A stretch of DNA of 64,000 bases from Papilionanthe hookeriana x Papilionanthe teres. Its lineage: Eukaryota > Streptophyta > Magnoliopsida > Asparagales > Orchidaceae. Made by a program: the position numbers and the translations under genes. Where the stretch lies: assembly GCA_022702705.1 (NCBI GenBank), contig CM040428.1, positions 101,195,805-101,259,804 on the forward strand, given 5' to 3'. Below, one piece after another: positions 34,331-45,674 of the stretch (positions are counted from its first letter, which is position 1; the number at the start of each line of letters is the position of its first letter). Under the pieces are notes generated by a model. That model saw nothing but the letters and a program-made list of their open reading frames with translations. It did not search any database and was not told the origin of the DNA.

Positions 34331-36689
34331 AGGAGAGGGTGGAGGGCTCGGGATCGACTCGCTCCATGCAAGAGAAGAACGCACCATGCCGTTCAATCGG
34401 GCCGGGACACTTCAGCAAGGGGAATTTCAATGTTGGCTCACATGTGAGCTTTCGTCCATGGTGTTTTCCGGCGGCTCGGTGCTCGGCCGGCCGTGCATCG
34501 GTCACCATCTCGACCGATGGGGTCGGGGGTCGGCAATGGTGCGACCAATCGGAGTTCGACATGTGTAAAGGGGCCGGATTGAAATGGAATGGGGAGAGGC
34601 TCATTTTGGGTTCAAATTGGTCAACCCATGATTATGGGTTTGGTTCACCTCCCCAAGACCTCGGTTTCGGGTCGGGTGAATCGGGCTGGGTTAGTCGGTC
34701 TTAAGTGGAGAAGTCTCCATCCAAGAATATTCGGATTATATTTGGGTTAAGGGGAATCATAAGTAAGGTTAATGGCTTTTAGGAAGTGCTTAAAGGACCT
34801 CCTCCTTTTGCCCAATGTAGTAAGGTCACATGTAAACAACTCACATGGCTTGCATGTGGCTTAAGAATGGCTTCATGGCTTGCCAATGGCTTAGGATAAA
34901 GCTTGGTCAATTTCATGGAAGTAGAATTTAGGAATTTTGGTATTTTGGTGGAGAATTTTCATGAAGCTTGATTTGGAATGGTTTAATGATGATTTTGAAA
35001 CTTAGGGGTGATTTTGATTAAATGGATGATATGGAGAAATGTCATGTGGGCTTTGGATTGAAAACTTTGGCTTTTGAAATGGTCTTGGGTGGGTTTTTAA
35101 AGTGGTTTAAGGAAGTGGGCCTTTAGGTTTGAAAATGGGCTTTTGAATAGAAAAATTTGCAATGGGCCATGCCAAATAAATGTTGAGTTTTGTCTAAGGA
35201 TGTGTCATGATTGATTTGAAACAAGTTTGGATTGATTTGGGTTTGAACTGGGTTGGATTTGGGCTTCTTTGGTAAAGGGCCAATGTAAGTCAAATTGGGC
35301 TAATTTGGGCCAATGTTGGGCTAGGGTTGAAATTGATGTAAAATTAATGTTGGGAAATGTTTATGGGAGTGTTTCAAAGAGGTTTCAACTTTTGTTGGGG
35401 TTGGATTTTGGGGTTTGGGTCTATTTGGGTTAAGTTTCGGGTTTAGATCAAAATTGGGCTTTTTGGTTTTCGGGTTGAATTTGAGTGGGGTTTGGGTCCA
35501 AATTTTGGGCAAATTATGCTAGTGTTTTGTTTGTGGGGATGTTAGGGAAGGTTTATAAAAGTTTTTGGGTCAATTGGAGTTGAATTGGTTTGGTTTGGGC
35601 TAAGTTTGGGTCATGGGTCCAAATTGGGCTTTAAGGTCAAAAGTGAAATTGGATTCAAATGCCAATCAAATTGGGCTTGGATTTGATCTATATTGGTGTT
35701 GGGGATGTTGAATTGAAGTTTAGAATTGAATTGAACCAGAATTTGGGTCAATTGGGTAGGTTTGGTTTGACATTGGGTTCACTTTGGGTTAAAATGGGTC
35801 AAATTGGGGATTTTGACAAAAGTGGGGTAAATTGACATAATTTGCCCATAGTTTAGTTGGACAAAATGAAATTGGGAATATTTGGGATTTTCTGGAATTT
35901 TCTGGGAATTTTCTGAATTTTTGGATTTTTGGGTCAAGAGGGGCATTTTGGTAATTTGGAGGGTATTGGGGGTATTTTTTGGAATTTTGCGTATTTTGGG
36001 TAAAAATGGTCAATTTGAGTGGTGGGAGAATGTTTGAGATTGATTTTGAGGAATTTGGGTGATTTTGGAGAATTTTGAAAATTTTGGGTTATTTCAAGGG
36101 TTTTGGGTAGGCTAGGCAAGTGTCCGGGGTCCCGGGGTCAAAAATTGAAAATTTAGAAAATTGAAGATTGGGTAAATTTAAGTGGAATGAAATCATTTTG
36201 GTTGAGCCATGCAGCCATATCAAGCCCACATGAGCCATGAAGGGACTCATTTGAGGCATTCACTATGTTGTTCCTAACCCTCTTAGCCAAGGGCTTAAGG
36301 GTTAAGGACCATCCATGTGAATCACCTGCATGAGTCAGGAGGTCAAGTTGGATATGGGTGTGATTTTAGGAGGTGTGTGAAAGTGTAGTGTATAAGTGTA
36401 GTGTGTGTGTAAGTCAGCCCTTCACTGCACCGCACCACCTAGTAAGGGCCCTAAGGCTAAAGAGTCCTATAGGAGCTCATCCTTTAAACTTCCACATTCG
36501 ATTTCAACCCTCTATGTGATTAGGGGTCTACAATCAAGCTTGTGGGGTTTGCAAGGAGTCAAGAGGTGTTTGGACTTCTAAAGGGTGGGTTCCACTTCTA
36601 GTCCTCTAAGATAGTCAAAGGAAAAGCCTAAGGCTAGATCCTAAGTACTAAAGAGAGAAGAGAAGACCTCATCAAAAATGAGGTCAACA

Positions 36690-37320
36690 CCAATCTGGTG
36701 TTGAATGATGTGGACACTTTCTTAGGAGATCATTAAATCATTCTCATGCTTCGTGTATAGATTCACCTTCAAACTGACAAAAGGATCTGATATCATTTCT
36801 AAGCTTCGCAGTCTTTGATGGTGGAAAATATTTACCAAGAAATTTTTGTGCTAAATAACAAATTATGATAGATACAGGTGCTAAAGAATTTAACCATATC
36901 TTAGCCTTATCCCTCAGTGAAAAAGAAAAAAGTCTAAGTCTAATAACTTCATCAGAAACACCATAATATTTAAAAGTAGCACACAATTCTAGAAAATTAG
37001 CAAGATTAAATTAGGATCTTCAGTTGATGCTCCCCCAAACTGATTATTAAATACCATTTGGATAATATCAGGTTTAAGTTCAAATGAATTAGCAACTACA
37101 GTAGGGTGTTGAATACTACCATGAATTTCATCCACTGTAGGTAAGCATAATCCCTTAAAGGTTTGAATTCTTGATGGATGTTAACATTTTGATTTTTTAG
37201 ATTTGTCATTTCTTGAATAATTTTATCTTTTTCAATATTTTTAATTTTTTTGATTTTTCTGATAGTTCTCTCTAATTCAGAATCTTAAGGTACAAGTCCT
37301 TCAGAACTTGAACTACACAT
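36690..37320 (-). pseudogene. E1 gag, N-terminal fragment
   Basis: The ATG at 37320-37318 begins MCSSSSEGLVP, then a stop, then DSELERTIRKI. The gag domain follows: LELCATFKYYGVSDEVIRL (MCATFKYY in the open frame, 36744-36986), FSLRDKAKIWLNSL and KFLGKYFPPSKTAKLRND. It is cut by X2 at 36689; the rest is at 29020-29326 and 15400-15647. The first 5 bases (ccaat) are the X2 target duplication. Confidence 0.9.
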
Positions 37321-37420
37321 ACAAAAATAAAAAAAATAAAGTAAAACACACTAACAAAAGCAATGAAAAGTAAAATTTTTAATTTTTCTTAATCTTCTTT
37401 ATATGAAATTTTGATTAATT

Positions 37421-37438
37421 TCCCCAGCAACGGCGCCA
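37421..37438 (-). other. E1 primer binding site (tRNA-Asp)
   Basis: tccccagcaacggcgcca: 17 of 18 bases match the tRNA-Asp 3' end. A degenerate second copy lies inside the LTR at 37508-37525. Confidence 0.93.
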
Positions 37439-37444
37439 AAAACT

Positions 37445-39260
37445 TGATCCCCAAATATTTAACCTTACGTTTTTCAAATTAAATTTCTTTTCAATGATAG
37501 AATCTCTTCCCCTTGCAACTGAGCCAAAAACTTGATTCTAAAGAAAATAAGAGATATATTTCAATTTTTTTATAATATGGGATTCTACGCAAGTATACGT
37601 ATCGTTTATCAAGTAATATAGGACTTTCTGATTAAGCCCCGAGATATCGAACCCACACGGAAATGTCTAAAAATATAAAGAAATAAGAAAATTAACTTTT
37701 TACGTTTTAAATTGATTTTTTAAAGTATGTTTTAATGTAGATAATTTGATAATTGTTTTTGATGTTTTCTATTTAAGAAAATGTAAAGCAAGCAATTAAA
37801 ATTAACAAGAATCTAAAAATGATATAAAAGCAATGAGAATAAAATATCTTTTCTTATTTTAATGAATCAGTAATAATTATGAAATTTTGTTGTGGAAGTA
37901 TTTAAATGTGTTGTGCCAAATAGAAGAAATTGTATTCTTTACCCTTACTTGGTTCTATAAAGAAAATTGGTTAATTTGAAGCTTTAAATTTTGTAGATGG
38001 GTTAGGCAGGGAAGATACCAGCTCTCACTCTAAAGTTCCCTCTATTACCTCCACCTGGGGGATAACATCTTTTAACAAAAATTTTCACATCAAACCAAAT
38101 TAGGAGGCTTTAGCCAGTCACTCTAAAGACCTCTAAGTTTACTCCCCATTAAAACATATCTCCCTTTTTATTCGCATTCAATTATATGGATTATAATTCT
38201 CATCCATACAATTGCATGTGATTCTTTCAAATTGTTGATTGAGACAATACCGCATTGGATCTTACATAATCTCACAACAAATTTTAACATCTTAATTGAC
38301 CAAATCAAGAAGTAAATTAAGTGCAAGGAAATAAATCATCACATCTTCTTCCAACATTAAACTTATATACTTCACACAACTTCCTTCCATAATTTAATTA
38401 CTTCATCATTTAAAGGAAAAAGATAAAGAAAACTACTCAGAACTCATAGAGAAAACACAAACATAAACTGATTTGAAAGTAGAAATCATAGTGAAAACAC
38501 AACAAGTTTTACTTAAAAACCAAATGTAAAAACAAAGATAAATACTTATCTGAAAATCCTCTCTACATGACTCTGGAAGTTCCTCTGAAATTTTCCTTTC
38601 CACTAGATAACTCCTTAGAGGTTGGCGCCCAACTCTAAGGATTGACTCTCCTATATTCGAATACAAACTATGATATAGTAAAGTAGAAGAGTAAAAATTG
38701 GCAAGAAGAAGACTCACTTCCTTCCTCTTTCCTTGGAAACAACTTCAAGCTTTTCTCCAACTTCTCCAGCCAAAATTTTCCTTCCAAACTCTTCTCTTGG
38801 TGTGGCGCCACTTTCTAATCTTCAAGTCTTCATTTTTAATAATTCTCTAAAAGGTGCTTCGGTGTGTCTTCAAATTATCTCCAAATTCAAAGAATCCACC
38901 AAGAGATGCATCCATCCATTCAAATTTTAAATGAATTTTGGCACTGATGGGAAGTTAATAAAGTTTAAACCAAATGATGCTTCAAAAACCCCTTCAAATT
39001 TGTGCTAAAGTTAAGTAAAATTCATCACTTTAACTTTGGCGCCTATGCGCCAGCCATCCGGCGCATAGGCGTCAGAGGCCAAATTTGCACACCATCCAAT
39101 TTTTACTCTAAATTTGATTCTTTTTTGCTCCTTTCATCAAAATCACTCATTTTCATCATACCTACAAGTAAAACACAAAAATGACTTCCATTAAAGTGCA
39201 ATATCATAAAAAATAGTTATTAAAATGTGCATAAAAATACTATATATTTTAGGTGTATCA
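37445..39260 (-). repeat. E1 5' LTR
   Basis: 1816 bp. Its 37819-39260 part aligns with the 3' LTR at 1-1419. It contains an inner PBS-like site, the gcaagtatacgtatcg block (37569-37665), the tgtgccaaatagaag block (about 37915) and a GGCGCC-like cluster (39036-39074). No clear TATA box is visible in this subfamily. Confidence 0.92.
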
Positions 39261-39434
39261 CTTGGTCAGAAAAATCTAAAAATATTTTGGTAGGTTTAAT
39301 GTGGTTAGAGGACCCTAGGAAAAATTTAACATGAGTTAAATCTTTAAGAACTCACCTAAGTAAGGCAAAACCCTAGTCTATCCAACATCTGATCTAGCAA
39401 GGGTAGTGGAAAATGGTCTTTCCTTGTGGCAAGG
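39261..39434 (-). other. Patchwork of old fragments flanking E1 and E4
   Basis: 39261-39371 resembles part of the family-X intron (the ttagaggaccctaggaaaaa region, compare 61240-61290). 39372-39434 matches the RT region of E1 at about 14422-14480 (IDYRKL...FPLPFLDQML area) in minus orientation. It therefore looks like an older X copy and an older Athila pol, both mostly outside the window or lost. No gene. Confidence 0.45.
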
Positions 39435-41106
39435 TGATGCACCAAAAACATATACAGTTTTTGCTATATAATTTTACCTATTTTTGGTGATATTGCACTT
39501 TAAAGAAAGGTATTTTTCATGATTTGTTGCATGTATGATGATTTTAGGTGATTGGAGTGAACAAAAGCAAAAAAGGAACGAATTCAGAGCAAAAAGAAGC
39601 AAAAAGGAGTAAAATGGTGAAAAATGTGTTCTAGCGTTGTCGGCGCCCAAATCCAGGGACTCCGGAATTTATTGCCACAACAGAGCACCGTCAGCGCCCT
39701 ATCTGGTGCCTTCGGCTCTCGAAGTCAGTGGAATTCAAATTTGAAGAGATTTGGCGACTTTTTAAAGGGATGCCTATGGAAATTCTTGGGATTTCGTCCC
39801 TATATTATAAGTAACTATTTATGGACGAAATTGGTGGTGTATTTCAGATTCTCTTGTGTGTGTCTTGTGTCTTCTATACTAGTTTAGTGAGTGTTAAGTG
39901 TTAGGGTTTAGGAGAAGTGAGGATTTGAGAGGAATTCTTCTCTAAGGAGTGAAGGAGAAGGATTAAAGTGAGAGATTGCTTCTTCCTTTCCATTCCAAAG
40001 AGAGAATCAAGTGTTGTAAAGAAGAGAGAAGAGAATTCAAAGGAACATCAAGGGAATTGCATTGGGGGAGAAAAAGAGATAAGTTGTATTTTCTTTTGTG
40101 ATTTGTATGACTTTTCTTTTATATATAAAATCCATGTTTCCATGAATTCTGAGTAGTCTCCCTTGTCTTTCTTCTTGCATAGAGATGTGATGATGGATTG
40201 ATGTGGATTTGATGTACTTTTAATGTAATGAAGAAATTATGATGGTTTTTCATTTCGAACTTAATTTACTTTTCGATTTGGCCAATTGAAATGTTAAAAT
40301 ATGTTCTTGAACATTAAGTTTGAAAGGATTTAATGTCCTACAACAATAATGAAAGATCCGTTCAATTTCTATGGATGAATTGCGTAGTTCATGGGAATTG
40401 AGTGCAAATAAATAGAGAAATATGTTTTAATGAACTTCAATGTGGAGATTTCAGGGTGACAGCCTAAAATCCCTAAATTGGTTCTAAGATTAGTAACTAA
40501 TATCAAAGGTTAGCCTTCGGGTGAAGGGTGAGTGGGAGCTCCGAAGTGAGAGTCGGTATCCTCCCAACCTAGCCTTAGATTTAGTGACTAAACTTATGAT
40601 ATATCAAAGTTCTTTTCTTGCATAGAAGAGGGGGTACTCTTTTGAGGGTAAAGAATCATATATGCTCATATTTGGCACAATAACATAAATATTTGTTCCA
40701 TATCAATCCACGCATCATATTCTCATTGCAAGAGGAAAGATACTTTTCTCATAAATCGAAAACCTTTCAAATACCTAGTTTAGTGTGTCTGTAGTTAATT
40801 TTATTTTTAATGTTGTTAGAAGTAATTGTAGTTTAGTTAATCGTTACTGTTTCCTGCATAGTATTAGTAAGTAGTAAACTTTAATTGCAAATTAAATATT
40901 GGATTTTAATGCTACATTATTTATGTTGTGAACGCTTTCTTATACTTTGAACTTCCCTGTGGGATCGATAACCAGGACTCCATTAGAGCCCTGTATTACT
41001 TGATACCATACGTATACTTGTGTTGAATGCTTGGACTTAACAAAATCATTATAAATATATAAATTTGAGTTATTAAATTCTTGCAAAATATAAGTCCGCC
41101 GCATCA
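39435..41106 (+). repeat. E4 5' LTR
   Basis: 1672 bp from TGATGCACC to CGCATCA. It contains degenerate GCGC clusters (39636-39710), a TATA-like tatattataag (about 39799-39809), the tatttggcacaata block (about 40670) and the gggatcgataaccaggactc ... cgtatacttg block (40965-41022). Unlike the E3 LTR it has no inner PBS copy and stops at the equivalent point. Confidence 0.9.
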
Positions 41107-41112
41107 TGTTTT

Positions 41113-41130
41113 TGGTGCCGTTGCCGAGGA
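41113..41130 (+). other. E4 primer binding site (tRNA-Asp)
   Basis: tggtgccgttgccgagga: 16 of 18 bases complementary to the tRNA-Asp 3' end. Confidence 0.9.
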
Positions 41131-41280
41131 GGTAACGGAGTCAAGAAAGTAAGTTAGGAAGGTAACGGAGTTAAGAAAGTATAAATAGTATTTACTATTA
41201 ATAAAAAAATAGAAAACCTATATTTTGTAGTGTGTAATTGTGTGTTTTTTACCTTTATTAAAGTATTTGTGTTATTGTAT

Positions 41281-42350
41281 ATGCGTAGTAGTGGATATAT
41301 AGGTTTAGTGCCTTACGATTCAGAGTTAGAGTGTACTATCAAAAAAATTAGAAAACAACAAAAACAAATTGAAAATCTTTGCAAAATGGCGAATAATCAA
41401 GATAATCAGAGAAATGATATTGGAAATTTGCCGAGACTTTTAAGAGATTATGCTAACCCAACAGCAGATGAAATTAACATAACTATTCAAAATCCTGATG
41501 TTGCTGCTAATTCATTTGAACTTAAACCTTCTATTACCCAAATGTTACAAAATAATTAATTTAGAGGAACACCTAATGAGGATCCAAATTTACATCTCGC
41601 TAGTTTTCTAGAACTGTGTACTACTTTTAAATATGATGGAGTGTCTAGTGACATTGTCAGACTTAGATTTTTTCCTTTTTCGTTAAGGGATAAAGCTAAG
41701 GCATGGTTAAACTTGTTAGCACTGGATCTATTAAAACTTGGGGAGAATTATCTCAAAAGTTTCTATTAAAATATTTCCCTCCATCAAAGACTGCTAAATT
41801 AAGAAATGATATTACATCCTTTTGTCAGTTTAAGGGAGAGTCAATATATGAAGCTTTGGAGAAATTTAAAGATCTTCTTAGGAAGTAACCACATCATACT
41901 TTACCAGATTGGTTAATAATTCAAACATTTTATAATGGATTATTGGGATCATTGAGATCTATTATAGATGCTGTTGTTGGTGGATCATTAATGTCAAAAC
42001 CTTTTGATGAAGCATACGCATTAATTGAAGAAATGGCTACTAATAATTTTCAATGTCCCTCTGAACGGGTAAATCTTAAGAGAGTAGCTAGTGTTCATGA
42101 TTCAGATATGATGACTATGGTAGTTTATCAAATTGCAGCCCTTTCAAATAAAATACATCAATATGGAATAAATTATTCTCAACCTCCTCAAGTGTTGGAG
42201 GAAAATTCATTTGGACAGATAATAGAATCTCAAACACCTTATGAGACTTTAAATGCCATTAATAGACCTAACAATCCTTATTCAAATTATTATAATTCTG
42301 GTTGGAAGAATCACCCAAACTTCAATTGGAAAAATAATAATGATAATGTT
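41281..42350 (+). pseudogene. E4 gag
   Basis: ATG at 41281 (MRSSGYIGLVPYDSEL). A short open frame upstream (41230-41280) is not shared as coding by the other copies, so I chose this start. Motifs in order: LLRDYANPTADEI, NEDPNLHLASFLELCTTFKY, FPFSLRDKAKAWLNLL, KYFPPSKTAKLRND, GGSLMSKPFDEAYALIEEMA, and NPYSNYYNSGWKNHPNFNW. A stop (at 41557) and a frameshift (around 41700) break the capsid-like domain; a further stop is at 41886. The C-terminal part is deleted and the reading runs directly into protease near 42350. Confidence 0.9.
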
Positions 42351-43771
42351 AACCTTTATCAACTTTATGTGATCTGGGAGCTAGTATTAATCTTATGCCT
42401 TTATCAACTTCAAAAGGTTGGGAATATGAGAAATTTCTCCTACATCTGTGACTCTTCAGTTGGCTGATCGTTCCATTACATACCCTAAAGGAGTGGTGGA
42501 AGATGTGTTAGTGAAAGTGGATAAATTTATCTTTCCAGTAGATTTTATTGTACTCGATATGGAGGAAGATAAAGAAATTCCAATCATTTTGGGAAGACCA
42601 TTCCCTGCTACTGGAAGAGCGGTAATTGTTGTTCGAAAAGGAGAATTAACTATGAGAGTTAATGATCAAGAGGTGACCTTTAATATTTTAAAATCTATGA
42701 AGTATCCCTCAATGGAAAAAGATAATGAATGTTTTAGGATGGAGGTCTGTGATTACTTGAGAAACGACCATTTTGAAAATATATTTGAAAAAGAAGAAGA
42801 ATATAAAAATATGTTTGAAGAAGAAATTGAAGATGAAGAAATTCAAATAGTAAGAAGAATGAAGATTTGGAGTATGTTAAGGAGAGATTTGAAGTATTAG
42901 ATACTGTGGAAGGTGGAAATAAAAGCTTAATTCCATCTATCATAAAACCTCTTAAACTTGAGATGAAAATTTTCCCTAATCATTTAAAGTATATGTTTTT
43001 AAGAGAATCATCTACCTTCCCAGTTATTGTATCTTCGAAGTTAAACAATTATCAAGAACAGATGTTGTTGGAAACTTTAAAAAGATACAAGAAAGCTTTT
43101 GGATGGACTTTGGCAGATATTAAAGGAGTTAGTCCTTCAATTTGTATGCACAGAATTCTATTAGATGAAGAACATAAATTGAGAGTTGATCCGCAAAGGA
43201 GATTGAATCCTATAATGAAAGAAGTAGTTAAGAAAGAGATTATAAAATGGCTGGATCCTAGAATTATTTATCCTATTTCGGATGGTGCTTAGGTAAGTCC
43301 AATATATTGTGTACCGAAAAAGGGAGGAGTGACTATTGAAGTGAATGAATGTAATGAAATTATACCCACAAGACAAATTAATGGATGGCCAATTTGTATT
43401 GACTACGGGAAATTAAATGCCGCCACCAGAAAAGATCACTTTCCTCTTCCTTTTCTCGATCAAATGCTAGATAAACATTCTGGACACAAGTACTACTGTT
43501 TTTTGGATGGATATATTGGTTACCATCAAATACTTATTGCTCCTGATGATCAAGAAAAGACAACATTTACTAGCCCTTATGGAACCTTCGCTTTTCGAAT
43601 AATGCCTTTTGGACTATGTAACGCACCTCGCAACATTTCGTAGATGTATGTTGTCTATCTTCGAGTAGTGATGATAGATAATGGAATAGAAGTTTTTATG
43701 GATGATTTCTCTGAATTCGGGACTTCATGTAAAATTTGCCTGCAAAACTTAGCAAAAGTTTTGGAGCTTTG
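42351..43771 (+). pseudogene. E4 pol: protease and RT, truncated by E3
   Basis: Protease keeps the active-site DLGAS (LCDLGASINLM, 42367-42400) but is fused to gag by a deletion. The flap and second motif follow (VEDVLVKVDKFIFPVDFIV, IPIILGRPFPATGRA). RT has YKKAFGWTLADIKGVSPS, VKKEIIKWLDPRIIYPI, ICIDYGKLNAATRKDHFPLP (R-to-G in the usual DYRKL), FLDGYIGYHQILIAPDD, GTFAFRIMPFG and VFMDDFS. Frameshifts near 42870 and 43640 and a stop at 43290 break it. E3 cuts it just after the FMDD box, at ...LAKVLELC. Confidence 0.9.
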
Positions 43772-45580
43772 TGATGCACTAAAAATATATACAGTTTTTG
43801 CTATCTAATTTTACCCATTTTTGGTGATATTGCACTTTAAAGAAAGGTATTTTCATGATTTGTTGCAGGTATGATGATTTTAGGTGATTGGAACGAAAAG
43901 ATGCAAAAAGAAATGAATTTGGAGCAAAAAGGAGCAAAAAGGAGCAAGATGGTTAAAAAGTGTTCTGGCGCCGCCGGTGCCAGAATAAGCATTGCTGGAG
44001 CCCAAATCCAGAGACTTCAGCAATTAATTGGCACGATAGAGCGCCGCCGGCACCCTATCTGGCGCCGCCGGCACCCAAAGTCGGTAGAATTCAAAATTTG
44101 AAATTTTTGGCAAAATTTTGAAGGGATGCCTATGGAAACTCTTGGGATTTCATCCCTAACTCTAAAATAACTGATTTTGGATGAGAGAGGGGGCTCTCTT
44201 GCATTTTATTGCTCTCTCTTAGTGTTGTAGTGTGTGTTAAGTGTTAGGGTTTAGTAGAGTAGTGTGTAGAAGTGAGGATTTGAGAGGAATTCTTCTCTAA
44301 GGAGTGAAGGAGAAGAAGTAAAGTGAGAGATTGCTTCTTCCTTTCCATTCTAAAGAGAGAATCAAGTGTTTTAAAGAAGAGAGAAGAGGATTAAAAGGAA
44401 CTTTAAAGGGATTGCATTGGGGAAGAGAAAGAGATAAGTTGTATTTTCTTTTGTGGTTTGTATGACTTTTCTTTTATATATAAAATCCATGTTTTATTAT
44501 ATCTTCTCCATGAATTCTGAGTAGTCTTCTTTGTCTTTCTTCTTGCTTAGGGATGTAATGATGGTTTGATGTGGATTTGATGTGCTTTTAATGTATTAAA
44601 GAGATTGTGATGGTTTTTCATTTAGAACTTAATTTACTTTCGATTTGGCCAATTGAAAAGTGAAAATATGTTGTTGAACATTAAGTTTGAAAGGATTTAA
44701 TGTCCTACAGCAATAATGAAAGATCCATTCAATTTCTATGAATGAATTGCGTAGTTCATGGGAATTGCATACAAATAAATAAGTAAATGTGTTTTGAAGA
44801 ACTTCAATGTGGAGATTTCAGGGTGACAGGCTCAAACCCCCAAATTCGTTCAAAGATTATTAATTAATATCAAAGGTTAGCCTTCGGGTGAAGGGTGAGT
44901 GGGAGCTCCGAAGTGAGAGACGGTATCCTCCCAGCCTAGCCTTACAGTTAATGACTAAACTTAGAATATGTCAATGTTCTTTTCTTATTTAGAGGAGGGG
45001 GTACTCTTCTAAAGGTAAAGAATCATCTATGTTCCTATTTGGCACAATAAATTAGATAACTGATTCATATCAATCTGCACATCATAATCTCATTGCAAGA
45101 AGAAAGATACTTTTCTCATTTATATCAAAAACCTTTCAAATACTTAGTTTAGTGTGTCTGTTAGATAATTTTGTTTTCAAGTTATTAGAAGTAATTGTAG
45201 TTTAGTTAGTTGTTACTGTTTTTTGCATAGTAGTAGTAGAAGTAAGTGTTGAACTTTAAATGTAATTAGAGTATAGGATTTCGGTGTTTTATTATAACTT
45301 GTGAAACTTTTAATTTACTTTAACTTAAAACCTCCTTGTGGGATCGATAACCAGGACTCCACTAGAGCCCTGTATTACGTGATACGATACGTATACTTGC
45401 ATTGAGTACGTGGACTTTACAAAATCATTATAAATCTATAAGTTTGAGTTCATAAATTATTGCATATATATAAGCCCCTCACGATCAAGTTTTTGGAGTC
45501 ATTGTTGAAGCTTAAAATCTTCTTACAGTGGTAACAAATTCTTGCATTTAATTATATAAAATTAAAGTACCCGTGTGTTA
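43772..45580 (+). repeat. E3 5' LTR
   Basis: 1809 bp from TGATGCACTAAAA. Landmarks: GGAGCAAAAA tandem (43921-43946), GGCGCC/CCGGCACC clusters (43965-43981 and 44039-44083), a tatttggcacaata block (about 45038), a gggatcgataaccaggactc...cgatacgtatacttgc block (45337-45401) and an inner PBS-like site (45494-45510). The end is tta where other copies have tca. Confidence 0.9.
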
Positions 45581-45586
45581 AGTTTT

Positions 45587-45604
45587 TGGCACCGTTGCTA
45601 GGGA
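45587..45604 (+). other. E3 primer binding site (tRNA-Asp)
   Basis: tggcaccgttgctaggga: 15 of 18 bases complementary to the tRNA-Asp 3' end, next to the LTR. The inner copy 93 bp upstream is much more degenerate. Confidence 0.88.
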
Positions 45605-45674
45605 GGTAACAAAGTCAAAGTAAAAAAGTAAAAAGTAAAAAAAAGTAAAAAAAAAAGTATTTGTGTTATTGTAT

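Larger units (their letters stand above)
29327..36689 (-). mobile_element. X2: family-X solo-LTR-like element with intron
   Basis: 7363 bp with TGTTGACC...GCCGACA ends on the minus strand, perfect ccaat duplications, and a host gag that rejoins in register without it. It is colinear with X1 except for the extra 3072-bp GT...AG segment at 30831-33902. No RT, gag or internal LTR pair is visible. It contains the terminal hairpin (36665-36685), a G-rich array on the plus strand (about 35080-36120), TATA (34322-34330) and an AT pentamer array inside the intron. Read as a solo LTR it is extremely long, and the intron explains 42% of that length. Confidence 0.85.
1..39260 (-). mobile_element. E1: Athila-type Ty3/gypsy LTR retrotransposon, host of four nested insertions
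   Basis: Read on the minus strand the order is 5' LTR (37445-39260), PBS (37421-37438), gag, protease, RT, RNase H, integrase, two env-like ORFs, polypurine tract and 3' LTR (1-1419, cut by the window edge). The gag-pol-env-like order with a tRNA-Asp PBS is typical of the Athila lineage. X1, solo LTR S, E2 and X2 interrupt it. Removing these and their target duplications leaves about 12.3 kb, close to the size of E2. The gag and pol pieces on either side of each insertion join in register with homologous elements elsewhere in the window. The element is non-functional: stops, a gag-protease deletion and a microsatellite shift in env. Right-flank target copy would be cttgg (39261-39265); its partner lies outside. 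Confidence 0.9.
39435..43771 (+). mobile_element. E4: Athila-type LTR retrotransposon, 5' part, interrupted by E3
   Basis: 5' LTR (39435-41106), PBS (41113-41130), gag, protease and RT up to 43771, where E3 begins. The remainder of pol, the env-like ORFs and the 3' LTR should lie beyond the right edge. Left target copy caagg (39430-39434). An internal deletion removes the end of gag and the start of protease. It is closely related to E3. Confidence 0.88.

Noticed and set aside
37421..37438. Possible tRNA-Asp gene
   Set aside because: Only the 18-nt 3' end is present and always beside an LTR, so these are primer binding sites.
43871..44101. Short ORF inside the E3 LTR, repeated at 56015-56245
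   Set aside because: Repeated only because the LTR is duplicated. It covers the GGAGCAAAAA tandem and GGCGCC clusters; not conserved as protein in E2 or S.
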